This document shows positions 25,521 to 35,102 of a DNA stretch of 64,000 bases, one piece after another (positions within the stretch are counted from its first letter, which is position 1; each line of letters opens with the position of its first letter). This DNA is from an uncultured Collinsella sp. (GTDB lineage Bacteria; Actinomycetota; Coriobacteriia; Coriobacteriales; Coriobacteriaceae), in the NCBI GenBank assembly GCA_958433005.1, contig CAUAWV010000007.1, forward strand, positions 7,514 to 71,513. Direction: 5' to 3'. The position numbers and the translations under genes were made by a program. A model generated the notes under the pieces. The model ran no database searches. It was not told the DNA's origin and was given only the letters and a program-made list of their open reading frames with translations.

Positions 25521-27743
25521 ATGGAGAAGCATAAAGTGATCTGCCCGTATTGCGGCGCCGGTTGCCAGTTTAACCTCTTGGTCCAAAACGGCCAGGTCGT
25601 GGGTACCGAACCGCTCAACGGCATCACCAACCAGAGCGAGCTGTGCCTTAAGGGCATGAGCGGCTACGACTTCATCAACGACACCAAGATCTTGACTCCT
25701 CGCGTACTGCACCCGATGATCCGCCGCACTAAGGGCGCGGATCTTGAGCGCGTAAGCTGGGACGAGGCACTGGATTTCACCGCATCTAAGATGCAGGCCA
25801 TAATTGACGAATATGGTCCTAACGCTGTCATGACCACCGGCTCTTCGCGAGGCGGCGGCAATGAGGCGAACTACGTCATGCAGAAGTTTACGCGCGCGTG
25901 CATCGGCACCCACAGCGTGGACAACTGCGCCCGTACTTGACACGGCCCTACTGTCCTCGGTCTGATGGACACGGTTGGTTCAGGTTGCATGTCATGCTCC
26001 ATCCCCGGTATGGAGGATGCGGGCTGCATTTTCCTCTTCGGCTATAACCCTGCCGATTCGCACCCCATCGTCGCAAGGCGTATCGTGCGAGCCAAAGAAA
26101 AGGGTTGCAAGATCATCGTCGCCGACCCGCGCCATATCGAAACCGCGCGTATCGCCGATATCTACCTTCCGATCAAGAACGGTTGCAACGTTGCGTTCCT
26201 CAACGCCTTTGCCAACTGCTTGGTCAACGATGGCCTCTACGACAAGGAATTCGTCGCCGAGCACACGAACGGCTTTGACGAGTGGTGGGAGACCATCAAG
26301 AACTACACTCCCGAATCCGTACAGGACATCACGGGTGTCGAGCCCGCGCTGATCCACCAAGCTGCCGAGATGTACGCCACGGCGAAGCCCTCTGCCATCA
26401 TTGGCTGGGGCATGGGCGTATGCCAGCAGAAGCAGAACCTGAAGACGGTGCACACCATCGCCTCCATCGCCTGCGTTGCCGGCCAGATCGGCAAACCCAA
26501 TTCCGGCCTCGCGCCCGTGCGCGGTCAGAACAACGTCCAGGGCTCCTGCGATATGGGCATGCTGCCCAACCTGTATCCTGGCTACCAGAAAGTCACCGAC
26601 CCGGCTGTGCGTGCCAAGTTTGCCAAGGCTTGGGGCGTGCCCGAGGAAAAGCTCCCGCTCGAGGAGGGCTACAAGCTCACCGACCTGGGCCACCTGGTCG
26701 ACGAGGGCAAGGTGCACTGCTTCTACAACTACGGCGAGGACCCGGTGCAGACCGAGCCCGATTCGGCCGGTATGCGCAAGACGCTCTCCGAGCTGGACCT
26801 GTTCATTTGCCAGGACATCTTTATGACGCAGACGACCATGCTCGCCGACGTCATCCTGCCCGCCACCTCTTGGGGCGAGCACGAGGGTGTCTTTACCGCA
26901 TCCGACCGTAGCTTCCAGCACTTTGACGCGGCCGTTCCGCCCAAGGGCGAGTGCCGCCACGACTGGGAGATCTTCGCGGACCTGTCCACGCGCATGGGCT
27001 ATCCCATGCACTACGACAACACCGAGCAGATCTGGAACGAGTGCATTAGCCTGTGCCCCAACTTTGTGGGCGCGACCTACGAGAAGATGGCTCCCGAGGG
27101 CGGCTACGCCCAGTGGCCCGTCAAGAGCACCGATGTGAACGACCACGGCACGGCCGACATGTTCGCTGGTGGCAAGTTCACCACCAAGGACGGCCGCGCC
27201 AACCTGATGGCGCACGACTGGGAGGCGCCCTCCGAGCTTCCCGACGATGAGTACCCGCTCATCCTGTGCACCGTCCGCGAGGTCGGCCACTACAGCTGCC
27301 GCTCGATGACCGGCAACTGCAAGACGCTGGCGCTGCTTGCCGACGAGCCCGGCTTTGTCCGCATGAATCCCGCGGACGCCCAGGCGCGCGGCATCAAGAA
27401 CGGCGACATCGTCTCGATTCACAGCCGCCGCGGCCAGGTATACAGCCGCGCCGACGTGAGCGATCGCATCAACAAGGGCACGGTCTATATGACCTACCAG
27501 TGGTGGATCGGCAAGTGCAACGAGCTGACCATTCACAAGGTCGACCCGGTCTCGCATACGCCCGAGGACAAGTTCTCCGCCTGCCAGGTCGACGCTATCG
27601 CCGACCAGGTCTGGGCCGAGGGCGAGGTCGAGCGTCAGTACACCGAGCTCAAGCAGGCTCTGGTGGACGCCGCCGCTCCCCAGGACGTTGAGCCCGGCGC
27701 CGCCAAGTTCGACGATGAGACGCACGTGAACCAAATCGTGTAG
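25521..27743 (+). CDS. fdhF: Formate dehydrogenase H, selenocysteine-containing (Sec140 encoded by TGA)
   Basis: The catalytic subunit of formate hydrogenlyase oxidises formate to CO2 and passes electrons to the ferredoxin subunits. From ATG 25521 (AGGAGGG upstream) the frame reads a [4Fe-4S] site at C8, C11, C15 and about C42. It then meets TGA at 25938-25940, codon 140, in the context CART-U-HGPTV, the same residue number and context as E. coli FdhF Sec140-His141. The frame continues to 27743 through NPADSHPIVA, RGQNNVQGSCDMG, TSWGEHEGVFTA and GHYSCRSMTGNC, for 740 residues. Two ORFs separated by the TGA are one gene. A SECIS hairpin with a GGTCT loop follows the TGA. No Tat signal is present, so it is cytoplasmic. 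Confidence 0.97.
25938..25978 (+). promoter_or_regulatory. SECIS element of fdhF (UGA plus downstream hairpin)
   Basis: TGTCC (25952-25956) pairs with GGACA (25967-25971) around a loop containing GGTCT (25959-25963), the same apical pentamer as in the E. coli fdhF SECIS. The GU lies about 20 bases after the UGA, and the bases after UGA (CACGGCCC) also match E. coli closely. Confidence 0.85.
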
Positions 27744-27764
27744 TCCCGTTCTCGTTGGCTTTTT

Positions 27765-27808
27765 GGGCCGGGCGTCCCGTACGTTCGGGAGCCCGGCCCG
27801 TTATTTTG
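27765..27808 (+). terminator. Strong hairpin between fdhF and hyfA (attenuator or partial terminator)
   Basis: GGGCCGGGC (27765-27773) pairs with GCCCGGCCC (27791-27799), with TCCCG/CGGGA stacked inside. The stem is followed by GTTATTTTG, a weak T-run. As the operon continues, it probably gives partial termination or mRNA processing, making fdhF more abundant than the hydrogenase genes. Confidence 0.65.
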
Positions 27809-27821
27809 AAAGGAAGTGGGG

Positions 27822-28439
27822 ATGAACCGCTTCATCGACATCAACCCGGAGAGGTGCATCGGCTGCGGAACATGCCAGTCTGCCTGTGCCGACGCCCACC
27901 GGATGCAGGGTCTTCAGGATACGCCGCGTCTGGCGCTCGTGAAGACCGGCGGTATTTCGGCCGCCCTTGCCTGCCACCATTGCGAGGGTGCCCCCTGCGC
28001 CGAGGTCTGCCCGGTGAATGCCATCGAGCACGATGGCGATCGCATCCACGTCAAGGAGCAGGAGTGCATCGGGTGCAGGCTGTGCGCCATTGCGTGCCCC
28101 TTCGGAGCCATCCATCCCGATGGCACGTCTATCGCCGGTGTCGCAGGCATGTGCGATCCGACGCCTTCGTATCCTAAGTCCCTGAGCAGCCTGCTTACGT
28201 GGGCTCCTGGCCAGTACACCTGCGCTGTCAAGTGCGACCTGTGCGCCTTCGATCCGGACGGCCCGCATTGTGTGGCGGCGTGCCCCACCAAGGCGCTGAC
28301 CGTCATGGGCGGCGCGGCCGATCGCGAGCTCGACGAGGCCAAGCGCCTGCGCTCGATCGAAAACGGTCCGGCTGTCGACGTTACCGCTGTGGCCCAGGGT
28401 CTGTCCGAGAAAGCAGAAGGGAGCGTAAACAATGGATAG
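27822..28439 (+). CDS. hyfA: Formate hydrogenlyase 4Fe-4S electron-transfer subunit (HyfA/HycB type)
   Basis: A 205-residue polyferredoxin with four cysteine groups (RCIGCGTCQSACADAH, CHHCEGAPCAEVCP, ECIGCRLCAIACP, KCDLCAFDPDGPHCVAACP), suited to four [4Fe-4S] clusters. It links FdhF to the hydrogenase arm. Position first in the hyf run gives the HyfA assignment. ATG 27822 follows AAAGGAAG; the in-frame GTG at 27816 is less likely. The stop overlaps the hyfB start by 8 bases. It is a paralogue of the ferredoxin at 24927, with a longer insert after the third group. Confidence 0.87.
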   Translation: MNRFIDINPERCIGCGTCQSACADAHRMQGLQDTPRLALVKTGGISAALACHHCEGAPCAEVCPVNAIEHDGDRIHVKEQECIGCRLCAIACPFGAIHPDGTSIAGVAGMCDPTPSYPKSLSSLLTWAPGQYTCAVKCDLCAFDPDGPHCVAACPTKALTVMGGAADRELDEAKRLRSIENGPAVDVTAVAQGLSEKAEGSVNNG

Positions 28440-30450
28440 CATGACGCTGTTTATCGCATCGCTTGCCGTCTCGTGCATCGGTGCGCTCGCCTCGGTTCTG
28501 CTGATTAAGGCCGACAACGCCGCCAAGACCGCCGGCTGCCTGATCGGCGCCGTCGCGGCCGTGCTGTCGTTCATCGCGGGCCTCGAGGCCGTGCTTGGCG
28601 ACGTTTCGTCCCTCAACACGGTCTTCTTCTTCCCGTTCGCCCGTCTCGAGCTCTTGCTCAACGGCCTTGCGGGCCTGATCGTGGTCCTCATCTCGATTCT
28701 CGCCTTTGCGGGCTTCATCTACGGTCTGTCCTACTTCGACGAGTACCCGGGCAAGGTCGGGCGCGCCGGCTTCTTTATGAACACCTTCGTCGCCTCGATG
28801 ATGCTCGTCATCACCGCCGATAACGTGTTCTGGTTCCTGGTCGCCTTTGAGCTCATGTCCCTTACGAGCTACTTCCTTGTCGTTATCGAGGAGAACAAGA
28901 ACTCCATTAGGGGCGGTTGGCTCTACTTCGTCATCGCGCACGTCGGCTTCGTTCTCATCATGGCGAGCTTCCTGCTCATGACCAACGGCGTGGGCGGTTC
29001 CTTCAGCTTCAGTGATTTCCGTACGTATGACTTTGGACCCGCCGTCTCCTCCGCGTGCTTCGTCCTCGCGTTCTTCGGATTTGGCGCGAAGGCCGGTATC
29101 ATTCCGCTGCACTCCTGGCTGCCCCAGGCGCACCCCGAGGCGCCGTCCAACGTGTCCGCCCTCATGTCCGGCGGCATGATCAAGATCGGCATCCTGGGAA
29201 TCCTCAAGGTCGGTCTCGACCTGCTCGCGGGTTCGGGCATCCAGCTCTGGTGGGGCCTCATGGTCCTGGTCTTCGGATCCATCTCGTCGGTCCTGGGTGT
29301 CGTCTATGCCCTCCACGAGCACGACATCAAGCGCCTGCTTGCCTATCACTCCGTCGAGAACATCGGCATCATCTTGCTCGGTGTCGGCGCGTCCATGACG
29401 GCGCACGCCCTGGGCAACGACGTCATCGCGACGATCGCGCTCATGGCCGCCCTCTACCACACGCTCAACCACGCCATGTTCAAGGGCGAGCTGTTCCTCG
29501 GCGCGGGCTCCCTGCTCTATGCCACGGGTACGCGCAACATGGAGAAGATGGGCGGTCTGTTCCGCCGCATGCCGGTCACGGCCGTCTGCTTCCTCATCGG
29601 TGCCCTTGCCATCTCGGCCATCCTGCCGCTCAACGGCTTCGTTTCCGAGTGGTTCACCTACCAGTCCCTGTTCAACATCTCGACGCTCTCCGACCCGGTC
29701 GTCATGGTGTTCGCCGTCGCCTCCGCGGCCGCCCTCGCCATCACCGGTGCCCTGGCCGTCACGTGCTTCGTGAAGGCCTACGGCGTCTCGTTCGCGAGCA
29801 GCCCTCGTTCCCAGGAGGCCGCGAACGCCAAGGAGTCCCCGGCTCCGATGTTGTTCTCGCAGATGCTCCTCGCGGCCATCTGCGTGGTACTGGGAATCGG
29901 CTCCCCGGTCATCGCCCCGGTTCTGGGCGACGTCGCCCAGAGCGTGCTTGCCGGCTCCGCCGTCACAGCCACCTCGGGCGTGTCTCTCGTGAACGAGATT
30001 TCCGGTGCCGCCACCTCCACCCCCGCGATCGCCATCGCGCTCGTGGTCCTCACCGGCCTCGCGTTCGCGTTGAGGTCCTGCCTCGGCGCCAAGGCCCCCG
30101 CTAAGAAGACCGACCCTTGGGCGTGCGGCTACGAGCCCAACGAGCACATGCCCGTCGTCGCCACGAGCTTCGCGTCCGACGTCGAACTCTTCATGGGCCC
30201 GCTCTACACCCTGCGCGAGGTATGCACCAAGATCTGCTGGTCCATCGCGCACGTGTTCCAGAAGCTCACCGGTGTCGCCCAGGGCGTCGAGCCCCTGCCC
30301 GACCGTTTCCTGGTCGATGCACCGAGCGAGGGTGCCGACAAGCTGGCCGGCCTCGCCTCCAAGATCGAGGGCGGCAACTACTCCGTATACATCTGCTACA
30401 TCGTCGCGGCGCTCGTGGTCTTCCTCGTGCTCGCCGTGGTCATGGTCTAG
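28432..30450 (+). CDS. hyfB: Hydrogenase-4 membrane subunit B (antiporter-like, NuoL/NuoM/NuoN family)
   Basis: A 672-residue integral membrane protein of the proton-pumping antiporter-like family, hydrophobic along most of its length. Characteristic segments are FWFLVAFELMSLTSYFLV, KAGIIPLHSWLPQAHPEAPS (the conserved lysine/histidine helix), HEHDIKRLLAYHSVENIG and TLNHAMFKGELF. The extra hydrophilic stretch and final helix near the C-terminus (about 560-672) match HyfB/HycC. In the enzyme it is a candidate proton channel. It overlaps hyfA by 8 bases and ends 17 before hyfC. Confidence 0.92.
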   Translation: MDSMTLFIASLAVSCIGALASVLLIKADNAAKTAGCLIGAVAAVLSFIAGLEAVLGDVSSLNTVFFFPFARLELLLNGLAGLIVVLISILAFAGFIYGLSYFDEYPGKVGRAGFFMNTFVASMMLVITADNVFWFLVAFELMSLTSYFLVVIEENKNSIRGGWLYFVIAHVGFVLIMASFLLMTNGVGGSFSFSDFRTYDFGPAVSSACFVLAFFGFGAKAGIIPLHSWLPQAHPEAPSNVSALMSGGMIKIGILGILKVGLDLLAGSGIQLWWGLMVLVFGSISSVLGVVYALHEHDIKRLLAYHSVENIGIILLGVGASMTAHALGNDVIATIALMAALYHTLNHAMFKGELFLGAGSLLYATGTRNMEKMGGLFRRMPVTAVCFLIGALAISAILPLNGFVSEWFTYQSLFNISTLSDPVVMVFAVASAAALAITGALAVTCFVKAYGVSFASSPRSQEAANAKESPAPMLFSQMLLAAICVVLGIGSPVIAPVLGDVAQSVLAGSAVTATSGVSLVNEISGAATSTPAIAIALVVLTGLAFALRSCLGAKAPAKKTDPWACGYEPNEHMPVVATSFASDVELFMGPLYTLREVCTKICWSIAHVFQKLTGVAQGVEPLPDRFLVDAPSEGADKLAGLASKIEGGNYSVYICYIVAALVVFLVLAVVMV

Positions 30451-30467
30451 AGAGGGGAGAGGATATT

Positions 30468-31391
30468 ATGAACATCGTTCTTGCGATGGCGCAGGGCCTC
30501 GTGGTCATGCTGGTCGCGCCCTTCTTCTCCGGCCTCGCCCGTGTGATTCGCGCGAAGATGCACAATCGCCGCGGTCCGTCCATCCTTCAGGATTACCGGG
30601 ACCTCGCGAAGCTCATGGCGCGTCCCGAGTCCGTGAGTTCCGACTCGAGCTTCGTGCTGCGCATCATGCCGCCGCTGTTCCTCGCGGTGTCGTTTATGCT
30701 CGCCATGGGCCTGCCCATGTTCACGCTCCAGAGCCCCATGCCCGTCTTTGGTGACGCCATCACCATCATGTACGCGCTCGCGCTGTCCCGCTTCTTCTTC
30801 GCGCTGTCCGGCGTGGATTCCTCCAACGCCTACGCGGGCTTCGGCGGTATCCGCGAGCTCCTCATGAGCGTGCTCATCGAGCCGTCCATGCTCATCGCGC
30901 TGTTCACCGTCGCCATCGTGTGCGGCTCCACGGACATTGCGACCATGGGTCAGCACATCGTTACGGGCAACGTCTCGAGCGTCGTCGCCGTTATCCTCGC
31001 CGGCGTCGCCTTCGCGGCCGCCTGTTACATGGAGCTCGGCAAGCTTCCGTTCGATCAGGCCGAAGCCGAGCAGGAGCTCCAGGAGGGCCCGCTCGCCGAG
31101 CTCTCCGGCCCGTCCCTGGCCATGATGAAGCTCGCCATGGGCATGAAGCAGGTCGTGGTCGTCGCTTGGTTCACCTCCATCTTCATCCCCTGGGGAGAGC
31201 CCGCGACCATCGGCGTCACCGCTCTCGTGGGCGCCGTCGTCTTCCTCGTCAAGTGCCTGGTCGATTTCGTCGTCTGCGGCGTGCTCGAGAACTCCGTTTC
31301 CCGTTCGCGCTTCAAGGTGCTCGGTAACCAGACCTGGGCCGTCGTCGGCATCGCGGTCCTCGCGTTCGTCTTCGTCGTCGTAGGCGTGTAG
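30468..31391 (+). CDS. hyfC: Hydrogenase-4 membrane subunit C (NuoH-like, HycD/HyfC)
   Basis: A 307-residue membrane protein of the NuoH/HycD family, the anchor joining the hydrogenase subunits to the membrane arm. Visible family segments are RAKMHNRRGPSILQDYRDLAKL near residue 30, GVDSSNAYAGFGGIRELLMS, and the acidic ELGKLPFDQAEAEQELQEGP loop. A longer frame from 30117 runs through hyfB and was rejected; ATG 30468 has GAGAGGAT upstream. Confidence 0.92.
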   Translation: MNIVLAMAQGLVVMLVAPFFSGLARVIRAKMHNRRGPSILQDYRDLAKLMARPESVSSDSSFVLRIMPPLFLAVSFMLAMGLPMFTLQSPMPVFGDAITIMYALALSRFFFALSGVDSSNAYAGFGGIRELLMSVLIEPSMLIALFTVAIVCGSTDIATMGQHIVTGNVSSVVAVILAGVAFAAACYMELGKLPFDQAEAEQELQEGPLAELSGPSLAMMKLAMGMKQVVVVAWFTSIFIPWGEPATIGVTALVGAVVFLVKCLVDFVVCGVLENSVSRSRFKVLGNQTWAVVGIAVLAFVFVVVGV

Positions 31392-31407
31392 GGAGAAGGG
31401 AGAAACT

Positions 31408-32865
31408 ATGTCAATCGAATCGAGCTTGTCCCTCTTTGCCATGGTGGCGATCGCCGTCCCCATGCTGGGCTCCCTGCTCATCGTCATGCTGCCGCGTCCC
31501 TACGCTAAATGGATCTGCGCCTTTGCCGGCGGCATCGCCACGGTCGCTTCCGTTGGCTTGGCCGCGACGTTTGCCGGAAACGGCATGAACGCGGTCGATG
31601 TAACCTGGGCGAGTATGGGCCAGACCTTGGTCATGGGCTTCATATTCGACCGGATGAGCACGCTGCTCGCACCCGCGTTCGTCGCTATCGGCCTGCTCGT
31701 CGTCATCTATTCGTTCCCGTACATGAGCGATAAGAATAAGGAGCATCCCGACGCGCCCCGTCGTCGCTTCTACGTGTACTTCTCCACGTTCATCGGCGCC
31801 ATGGCCGGTCTCGCCTACAGCTCCACCATCGTCGGCCAGCTCGTTTTCTTCGAGATCACCGGTGTGTGCTCCTGGGGCCTCATCAGCTACTACATGACGC
31901 CCACGGCCAAGAAGGCCGGTATGAAGGCGCTCATCATCACCCATATCGGCGCTCTGGGACTCTACATCGGCGCGGCCTTCCTGTTCGCCGGAACCGGCAC
32001 GTTCGCGCTGAGCGCGATCTCCCAGCTCGATTCCGGTATGAAGACCGTCGTGCTGCTGCTCATCCTGTTCGCTGCTTGGGCCAAGTCCGCCCAGTTCCCG
32101 CTCTACATGTGGCTGCCCTCCGCAATGGAGGCCCCCACGCCCGTTTCCGCCTACCTTCATGGCGCGTCCATGGTTAAGGTCGGCGTGTGCGTGTTCGCCC
32201 GCGCTCTTGCGAGCGCCGGCGATATCCCCGAGATCGTCGGTTGGGTCGCCATCATCGACGCCGTCGTGACCATGCTCTTCGGCTTCCTCATGTACCTGCC
32301 CCAGAAGGATATGAAGCGCCTGCTCGCCTTCTCGACGATCGCGCAGCTCGCCTACGTGTTCTTTGGCCTGGGCCTCTCCGTGTTCGGAAGCCAGATGGCG
32401 TTTAACGGCGCCGTCGAGCACATCTTCAACCACGCGTTCACCAAGACCCTGTTCTTCCTCATCGCTGGCTCTCTCAGCTTCACGCTGGGAACCCGTATGC
32501 TGCCCAAGATCCAGGGCCTCATGAAGAAGTACCCGGTCACGGGCGTGGGCTTTGCGGTCGCCGCGACCGCTATCGCCGGCGTGCCCCCCATGAGCACGTT
32601 CTTTTCCAAGTTCCAGATCATTTCCGGTGGCTTCGCGGTTGGTGCTACCAACACGGTCATCTTTGTCCTCGTGTGCGTCATGGTCGTCGAGACCGTCGCT
32701 ACCTTCGCATGGTTCCTGCGTTGGATGGGTAAGGTCCTGCCCGGTGAGCCGAGCGAGACCGTGGCCGCCGGCCAGCCCCTTCCGCGCGCCATGGCGTTCG
32801 TGTTCGTCGTCCTCATGATCATGGTCGTCGTCGCCGGTCCTCTGTCCTCTAGTTGGATGGGTTAG
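31408..32865 (+). CDS. hyfD: Hydrogenase-4 membrane subunit D (antiporter-like)
   Basis: A 485-residue membrane protein of the NuoL/M/N family. The key helix WAKSAQFPLYMWLPSAMEAPTPVSAYLHG carries the conserved Lys and Pro residues of proton-translocating subunits, and LPQKDMKRLLAFSTIAQLAYVF is the other hallmark. HyfD is present in hydrogenase 4 (FHL-2) but missing from hydrogenase 3. The operon therefore belongs to the FHL-2 type with three antiporter-like subunits, and may conserve more energy per formate. Confidence 0.9.
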   Translation: MSIESSLSLFAMVAIAVPMLGSLLIVMLPRPYAKWICAFAGGIATVASVGLAATFAGNGMNAVDVTWASMGQTLVMGFIFDRMSTLLAPAFVAIGLLVVIYSFPYMSDKNKEHPDAPRRRFYVYFSTFIGAMAGLAYSSTIVGQLVFFEITGVCSWGLISYYMTPTAKKAGMKALIITHIGALGLYIGAAFLFAGTGTFALSAISQLDSGMKTVVLLLILFAAWAKSAQFPLYMWLPSAMEAPTPVSAYLHGASMVKVGVCVFARALASAGDIPEIVGWVAIIDAVVTMLFGFLMYLPQKDMKRLLAFSTIAQLAYVFFGLGLSVFGSQMAFNGAVEHIFNHAFTKTLFFLIAGSLSFTLGTRMLPKIQGLMKKYPVTGVGFAVAATAIAGVPPMSTFFSKFQIISGGFAVGATNTVIFVLVCVMVVETVATFAWFLRWMGKVLPGEPSETVAAGQPLPRAMAFVFVVLMIMVVVAGPLSSSWMG

Positions 32866-32875
32866 GAGGTAGGAC

Positions 32876-33529
32876 ATGGGTTATTCGTTAGTCAATATCC
32901 TGGGCGGTCTTCTGATCGTGACCTCCACCATGGTGGTCGTCTCGAAGACCATCCCGTCCGCCATCAAGTGGTACGCGATCCAGTCGGTTGTCCTGGTGGG
33001 CGTGCTGCTCACCCTGGGCCTCACCACCGGTGCCACCGAGCTTCTCATGTGGGCCGCGTCGGCCTTCGTCACCAAGGTGATCCTCGTTCCGTTCATTCTC
33101 AACCGTGCCTACAAGAAGATGGGTTCGCCTGCCGATAGCACGCTGACCTCCTCCATCAAGCCGGCCTGGACCATCATCCTCACCGGTCTGGAGGTGGCCG
33201 TCTGCTTCGCGGTGGTCACGCGCCTGAGCCTGCCCACCGCCGAGGTGGCCACTCCGGCCCTCGCCATCAGCTTCGCGCACTTCTTCGTCGGCCTCACGTG
33301 CATCATCTCCCAGCGCAACATCCTCAAGCAGATCTTCGGGTACTGCCTTATGGAGAACGGTAGCCACGTGACGCTCGCTCTGCTCGCGCCCACGGCCCCC
33401 GAGATCATCGAGATCGGCATCGCCACCGACGCCATCTTCGCCGTCATCATCATGTCCGCCGTCGTCGTGAGGATTTGGAACGACACCAAGTCGCTCGACT
33501 CCCACGACCTGACCGAATTGAAGGGGTAG
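32876..33529 (+). CDS. hyfE: Hydrogenase-4 membrane subunit E (NuoK-like)
   Basis: A 217-residue membrane protein with about six hydrophobic helices, similar in type to HyfE, which carries a NuoK-like region. Seen segments include TTGATELLMWAASAFVTKVILVPFIL and FGYCLMENGSHVTLALLAPTAPEIIEIG with the buried glutamates of NuoK-type helices. It is 11 bases after hyfD and 4 before hyfF. HyfE is another marker of the FHL-2 type. Confidence 0.88.
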   Translation: MGYSLVNILGGLLIVTSTMVVVSKTIPSAIKWYAIQSVVLVGVLLTLGLTTGATELLMWAASAFVTKVILVPFILNRAYKKMGSPADSTLTSSIKPAWTIILTGLEVAVCFAVVTRLSLPTAEVATPALAISFAHFFVGLTCIISQRNILKQIFGYCLMENGSHVTLALLAPTAPEIIEIGIATDAIFAVIIMSAVVVRIWNDTKSLDSHDLTELKG

Positions 33530-33532
33530 GCC

Positions 33533-35098
33533 ATGGATGTTTCAATGCTGACGGTCGCCCTGCTCGCTTGTCCTCTCGTGTTCTCCCTGATTATGGCTGC
33601 GCTCCCCAAGACGACGTCCTACAACGTCTTCGCAGGGCTCAACACCATCTCCGTCGCGGCGACCCTTGTCCTTTCGGTCGTCACCGCGGGAACCATGCTC
33701 TCGAGCGGGCAGAATATCGACGCTTTGGGCCTGTGGCTCCATCTCGATTCGCTCTCGTCGATCTTCGTCCTTCTGGTAGGCATCATCGGGTTCATCACCG
33801 GCGTGTACTCAATCTCCTATATCAAGATCGATATCGAGGAGAAGACCATGCCGGCCGAGCGCACCAAGCAGTACTACGCGCTGTTCAGCCTGTTCGTCTT
33901 CACGATGCTGCTCGCCTGCCTGTCCAACAACATCATCCTCACCTGGGCGGCGGTCGAGGCCACTACGCTGTCGACCGTGTTCCTCGTGGGCATCTACAAG
34001 AACAAGCAGGCGCTCGAGGCGTCTTGGAAGTACGCGATGGTCTGCACCGCCGGTGTGGCCTTCGGCCTGTTCGGCACGCTGCTCATCTACGCGAACGCCG
34101 CCGATATCATGCCCAACGCGCATGAGGCCGCCTTCCTCACCTCCATCATGCCCTACGCCGACCAGTTCGACCCGATGCTCGTGCGCCTCGCGTTCGCGTT
34201 CATCGTCATCGGCTTCGGCACCAAGGCGGGCCTGTTCCCCATGCACACCTGGCTGCCCGACGCGCACTCCCAGGCTCCGAGCCCGGTCTCCGCGCTGCTC
34301 TCGGGCGTGCTGCTCAAGTGCGCCATGCTGGTGATCATCCGCTTCTACTCCCTGTCCATCATCACGGTGGGCGACACCTATCCGCGAACGCTCCTGCTCA
34401 TCCTGGGCACGCTGTCCATCCTGGTGGCTGCCCTGTGCATCTTCAAGCAGGACGATATCAAGCGCCGCTTCGCGTACTCCTCCGTCGACAACGTCGGCGT
34501 GGTCGCGCTGTGCCTGGGTATCGGTGGCCCGCTCGGTATCGCCGCCTGCCTGCTGCACTGCATCTTCCACGGCTTCACGAAGGCGCTCGCCTTCTGCATG
34601 GCCGGTAACATCCAGCACATCTACCACACCCGCGACCTGAACAAGATCAAGGGCGTCGTCGAGATCGCTCCCGTCACGGCAGCGCTCACCATCATCGCCC
34701 TGCTCGCGCTCGCCGCCTTCCCGCCGTTCGCCCTGTTCATCTCCGAGTTCCTCACCTTCGTGGCCGGCGTTCAGTCCGGTCCCATCTGGGTGGTCGTGCT
34801 CGTGGCCATCGGCCTCACCGGCGTGTACTTCGCCCTTACCGGCATCGCGCTCAAGTCCATCTTCGGCAAGGCGCCCGAGGGCATGAAGCGCCACGAGGTG
34901 CCCGCCCTCATGATCATCCCCGAGATCGCCCTCGCGATCGTGGTCATGTGGTTCGGTATCGCCACCCCGGTCGCCATCACGAGCGGCGTCGAGGATGCAA
35001 CGTCCGTCGTTTTGAACCAGAGCGTCGAAGAGCTCCACGAGGCCCCTCTCTACCGCATGGTGTTCAGTTCCCAGACCAAGACAAGTGAGGTGAATTAG
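33533..35098 (+). CDS. hyfF: Hydrogenase-4 membrane subunit F (antiporter-like)
   Basis: A 521-residue membrane protein, the third antiporter-like subunit. Family segments are TWAAVEATTLSTVFLVG, GTKAGLFPMHTWLPDAHSQAPSPVSALLSG, FKQDDIKRRFAYSSVDNVGVV and LLHCIFHGFTKALAFC. The C-terminus is soluble. It follows hyfE by 4 bases and precedes the catalytic subunit by 4, so all membrane genes are tightly packed. Confidence 0.9.
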   Translation: MDVSMLTVALLACPLVFSLIMAALPKTTSYNVFAGLNTISVAATLVLSVVTAGTMLSSGQNIDALGLWLHLDSLSSIFVLLVGIIGFITGVYSISYIKIDIEEKTMPAERTKQYYALFSLFVFTMLLACLSNNIILTWAAVEATTLSTVFLVGIYKNKQALEASWKYAMVCTAGVAFGLFGTLLIYANAADIMPNAHEAAFLTSIMPYADQFDPMLVRLAFAFIVIGFGTKAGLFPMHTWLPDAHSQAPSPVSALLSGVLLKCAMLVIIRFYSLSIITVGDTYPRTLLLILGTLSILVAALCIFKQDDIKRRFAYSSVDNVGVVALCLGIGGPLGIAACLLHCIFHGFTKALAFCMAGNIQHIYHTRDLNKIKGVVEIAPVTAALTIIALLALAAFPPFALFISEFLTFVAGVQSGPIWVVVLVAIGLTGVYFALTGIALKSIFGKAPEGMKRHEVPALMIIPEIALAIVVMWFGIATPVAITSGVEDATSVVLNQSVEELHEAPLYRMVFSSQTKTSEVN

Positions 35099-35102
35099 CA
35101 CC

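Noticed and set aside
25938..25940. Stop codon splitting the formate dehydrogenase gene
   Set aside because: It falls at the known Sec140 position with a matching SECIS. It is one gene and not a frameshift or two subunits.
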